DNA of 8,139 nucleotides from Phycisphaerales bacterium (lineage in GTDB: Bacteria > Planctomycetota > Phycisphaerae > Phycisphaerales > UBA1924). Positions 6,701-8,139 of this stretch are shown here, in pieces. The notes under the pieces were generated by a model. That model searched no databases. It saw only the letters and a program-made list of their open reading frames with translations, and was not told the DNA's origin. Location: NCBI GenBank assembly GCA_030680655.1, contig JAUXUZ010000403.1:1-8139 (forward strand), written 5' to 3'. Positions within the stretch are counted from its first letter, which is position 1. The number at the start of each line of letters is the position of its first letter. The translations under genes were made by a program, and so were the position numbers.

Positions 6701-6727
6701 TCGTGAGTGCTGAGTGCTGAGTCGTGA
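6700..6727 (+). repeat. Four 7-base tandem repeats at the tetR stop codon
   Basis: The stretch divides into gtcgtga, gtgctga, gtgctga, gtcgtga, beginning on the last base of the tetR TAG. It has the same unit length as the aaatccg arrays but an unrelated sequence. I found no inverted partner within the next 100 bases. Confidence 0.7.
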
Positions 6728-6808
6728 GGCGCGGGTGCCAAAGGCCTTCAGGTACCCCGACCGTCAGGGAGCGGGTCTGTTGAGGGTCTTGGCGCGGCCC
6801 TGAAAGAA

Positions 6809-7002
6809 CGCCTCTTGCGACCGCAAGCGCTCCTCTTTGGACCGCAAAGATGGTTTTTGCGGTCGCGTTTCCTCCTCTTTGGGTCGTAAAAACTGTTTTT
6901 GCGGTCGTGGGCGCTCCTCTTGCGACCGCAAAAACTGTTTTTGCGACCGTGGGCGCTCTTCTTTGGGCCGCAAAGACTCCTCTCGGGCGGGCAGTCTTTG
7001 CG
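6809..7002. repeat. Hairpin-rich tandem repeat array, period about 42 bases
   Basis: Units at 6827-6867, 6868-6909 and 6910-6951 align without or nearly without gaps, with partial units at 6809-6826 and 6952-6991. Two units share the 16-base core aaaaactgtttttgcg. Each unit carries a small palindrome: cttgc/gcaag (6814-6827), ctttg/caaag (6835-6849), ttgc/gcaa (6920-6931), ctttg/caaag (6961-6975). It also carries a larger one, for example cgcaaaaa/tttttgcg (6927-6945) or gaccgcaaa/tttgcggtc (6840-6864). Neighbouring units can pair over 12 bp (6896-6907 with 6923-6934). The array ends with a 10-bp inverted repeat (6969-6978 with 6993-7002). Because 42 is a multiple of three, several frames stay open on both strands, but none has convincing start signals, so I do not call a gene here. 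Confidence 0.85.
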
Positions 7003-7267
7003 CGGAGTCTGCGAACCGTCACCGAACCGGCGGCAGAACACCACATCGCCCGCAGAACATTCAACACAAATATCGGAACTGGAACTTATCCGACCCTGCG
7101 GCCTCGCCGAGTCATGGAGCAGCCACCGGTTGTCGGACCTTTCGAGGCCCGGCAGCGCGGGGCACCGACGGCGGGTTTCGTGGGGCACTTCGCCCTGCAC
7201 CGGCGGACGGTTGAGAAGGGCCCCGTCCTCCCTCTCCGCTCATCATCTGTTTGTGAGCAGGGTGGGT
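7003..7267 (+). other. Gene-free stretch, possible promoter and structured leader of the FnIII gene
   Basis: No convincing gene is present. GGAACT occurs twice in tandem (7075-7080, 7081-7086), the second as GGAACTT, which resembles the -35 element of extracytoplasmic-function sigma factors; a matching -10 is not clear. Downstream, tccgac (7089-7094) can pair with gtcgga (7132-7137) and, inside it, ctgc (7096-7099) with gcag (7119-7122). Together with the terminator-like hairpin that follows, this could be a long 5' leader, which is speculative. Confidence 0.25.
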
Positions 7268-7294
7268 GAACGCGGCCTCGGTGTTCCTTTTTTT
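7268..7294 (+). terminator. Terminator-like hairpin with seven T, just upstream of the FnIII gene
   Basis: gaacgc (7268-7273) pairs with ggtgttc's last six bases (7281-7286; one G-T pair) around a 7-base loop, followed by C and seven T (7288-7294). The T-run ends 4 bases before the Shine-Dalgarno site. It could stop transcripts from upstream, or act as an attenuator in the leader of the FnIII gene. The stem is short, so the call is tentative. Confidence 0.4.
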
Positions 7295-7298
7295 ATTC

Positions 7299-7302
7299 GG
7301 AG
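7299..7302 (+). promoter_or_regulatory. Shine-Dalgarno site of the FnIII gene
   Basis: GGAG lies 8 bases before the ATG at 7311, the standard spacing. It fixes the start of this gene and contrasts with the other four visible starts, which have none. Confidence 0.7.
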
Positions 7303-7310
7303 TGTGACCT

Positions 7311-8027
7311 ATGAGCAGCGTTTTGCCTCAAACCATCATCGAGCAGATCGAGTTCTGCGAAGCCCACGTGCTGGTGTGGACCGCCGCACCGGCCGCCAGC
7401 GTGGGGTTGACCGCGCCGCAGGTCGCTCTTTTGGACAACCTGACCAAGGAAGCGAGAGACTGCTACACCCAGGCTCAGGAGGCCCGCGCATCGAGCAAGG
7501 CCGCCACCACCAAGCAGGGCGCTGCGATGGTGGACATGCGGGCCAAGGTGGGCGAGCTGGTGGCGCAGATCAAGTCGTTCGCCAACTTGCAAGCCAACCC
7601 CGCGGCGGTCTTCGCCGCCGCGCAGATCCCGATGCCGTCGAGCCCGTCACCGGCGCCGGTGCCGGGCGTCCCGACCAACATCCAGGTCGGCCTTGAGTCC
7701 AGCGGCGCGGTGACGCTCTCGTGGGAAGCGACCAACAGCGCAGCCAGCGGCGGCGCGTTCTTCCAGGTCTACCGCAAGCTCCCCGGGCAGAGCGGCTTCA
7801 CCAGCCTCGGCGGTGCGCCCGGCAGCACGGCCGAGAGCCGTCGCCCCTCGTTCACCGACGCGACCGTGCCGACCACCGCGGCGGGCGTCGGCGCCCAGTA
7901 CATCATCCAGGGCATGCGCGGCACCTCGCTGGGGCCCGCCTCACCCGCGGTGATCGTGCAGTTTGGTGTTGACGGCGGCGCCAACTTCTCCTTCGCCCCC
8001 AGCAGCGGCGTGCAGCTGGCGGCGTGA
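7311..8027 (+). CDS. Fibronectin type III domain-containing protein of unknown function
   Basis: 238 residues in two parts. Residues 1-105 look helical, with a Trp at 23, GLTAPQVALLDNLTKEARDCY (32-52) and an Ala/Lys/Glu-rich stretch. A Pro/Ser-rich linker (about 107-121) leads to a fibronectin-III-like beta sandwich (about 122-220) with PTNIQVGLESSGAVTLSW, FQVYRKLPGQSGFTSLGG, FTDATVP and AQYIIQGMRG strands. I recall proteins with this layout as a recurrent hypothetical family in planctomycetes; no function is known to me. There is no signal peptide or membrane segment, although FnIII domains in bacteria are common on secreted proteins. The helical part could mediate oligomer formation, which is inference. 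The start is supported by GGAG 8 bases upstream, and an intrinsic terminator lies about 50 bases after the TGA, so the gene is transcribed alone. The 610-base gap before it leaves room for elaborate control. Confidence 0.85.
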   Translation: MSSVLPQTIIEQIEFCEAHVLVWTAAPAASVGLTAPQVALLDNLTKEARDCYTQAQEARASSKAATTKQGAAMVDMRAKVGELVAQIKSFANLQANPAAVFAAAQIPMPSSPSPAPVPGVPTNIQVGLESSGAVTLSWEATNSAASGGAFFQVYRKLPGQSGFTSLGGAPGSTAESRRPSFTDATVPTTAAGVGAQYIIQGMRGTSLGPASPAVIVQFGVDGGANFSFAPSSGVQLAA

Positions 8028-8036
8028 TCCGATGGC

Positions 8037-8062
8037 GGATTTCGGATTTCGGATTTCGGATT
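8037..8062 (+). repeat. 7-base tandem repeats (ggatttc), left arm around the FnIII terminator
   Basis: 3.7 copies of ggatttc start 10 bases after the FnIII stop. Bases 8043-8065 are the inverted copy of 8117-8139 at 21 of 23 positions, with a 51-base spacer that holds the terminator. The complement, aaatccg, is the family seen upstream of hisS. Confidence 0.85.
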
Positions 8063-8078
8063 GAAAGACAGGAAAGAC

Positions 8079-8118
8079 AAGGCCCCAGCGCGATGCGCCG
8101 GGGCCTTTTTCTTTTCTT
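8079..8118 (+). terminator. Intrinsic terminator of the FnIII gene
   Basis: AAGGCCCC (8079-8086) pairs with GGGGCCTT (8100-8107). After an A-C mismatch the inner GCGC (8088-8091) pairs with GCGC (8095-8098) around a GAT loop. Five T, then C and four more T, follow at 8106-8115. This is a textbook Rho-independent terminator on the plus strand and the strongest in the window. Confidence 0.9.
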
Positions 8119-8139
8119 CAATCCGCAATCCGCAATCCG
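8119..8139 (+). repeat. 7-base tandem repeats (caatccg), right arm around the FnIII terminator, cut by the window end
   Basis: Three perfect copies of caatccg run to the last base of the window and probably continue. They are the inverted partner of the ggatttc repeats at 8037-8062. Confidence 0.85.

Noticed and set aside
6809..7002. CRISPR array
   Set aside because: Units are directly adjacent, diverged and palindromic, with no unique spacers and no cas gene nearby.
6764..7269. Open frames on both strands over the 42-base array, with 14-residue repeats
   Set aside because: The period is a multiple of three, so any frame without a stop stays open. Low-complexity products in several competing frames and no start signals argue against a gene.

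Overview
This window is high-GC bacterial chromosome, most likely from a planctomycete of the Phycisphaerae type. That assignment is inferred from the protein family styles (a signal peptidase I of 564 residues with very large insertions, a HisRS with an RPEFTP-type motif, a planctomycete-like helical plus fibronectin-III protein), the near absence of Shine-Dalgarno sites, and short tandem repeats between genes. No rRNA or marker gene is present to confirm it.

Layout from left to right: (1) the 3' end of a NuoG-like complex I subunit (+, 2-898); (2) a 174-base gap ending in five degenerate 7-base repeats and a promoter-like box; (3) hisS (+, 1073-2485); (4) a pair of inverted hairpins between convergent genes (2486-2600); (5) lepB, signal peptidase I (-, 2680-4374); (6) an 84-base divergent promoter region; (7) a secreted alpha/beta hydrolase gene (+, 4459-5958) interrupted by an in-frame TAA at 4594-4596; (8) a 28-bp inverted repeat around the hydrolase-tetR junction (5951-6061); (9) a TetR-family regulator (+, 6092-6700); (10) a 610-base region without a gene, holding 7-base repeats, a hairpin-rich array with a period of about 42 bases, and a possible structured leader ending in a terminator-like hairpin; (11) a fibronectin type III protein (+, 7311-8027) with a classic intrinsic terminator framed by inverted 7-base repeats.

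The genes are mostly single-gene transcription units for unrelated tasks: respiration, translation, protein export, a secreted hydrolase and regulation. The most unusual content lies between them. Three gene ends (hisS, hydrolase, FnIII protein) carry long inverted repeats of similar geometry, with arms of 23-28 bp around a 51-65 base spacer, but built from three unrelated sequence families. Four start codons share a TA(C/G)CCT box 6-9 bases upstream and lack a Shine-Dalgarno site, which suggests leaderless transcripts. No complete new defence or metabolic system is evident; the gene-end repeat architecture and the 42-base array are the best candidates for something undescribed.
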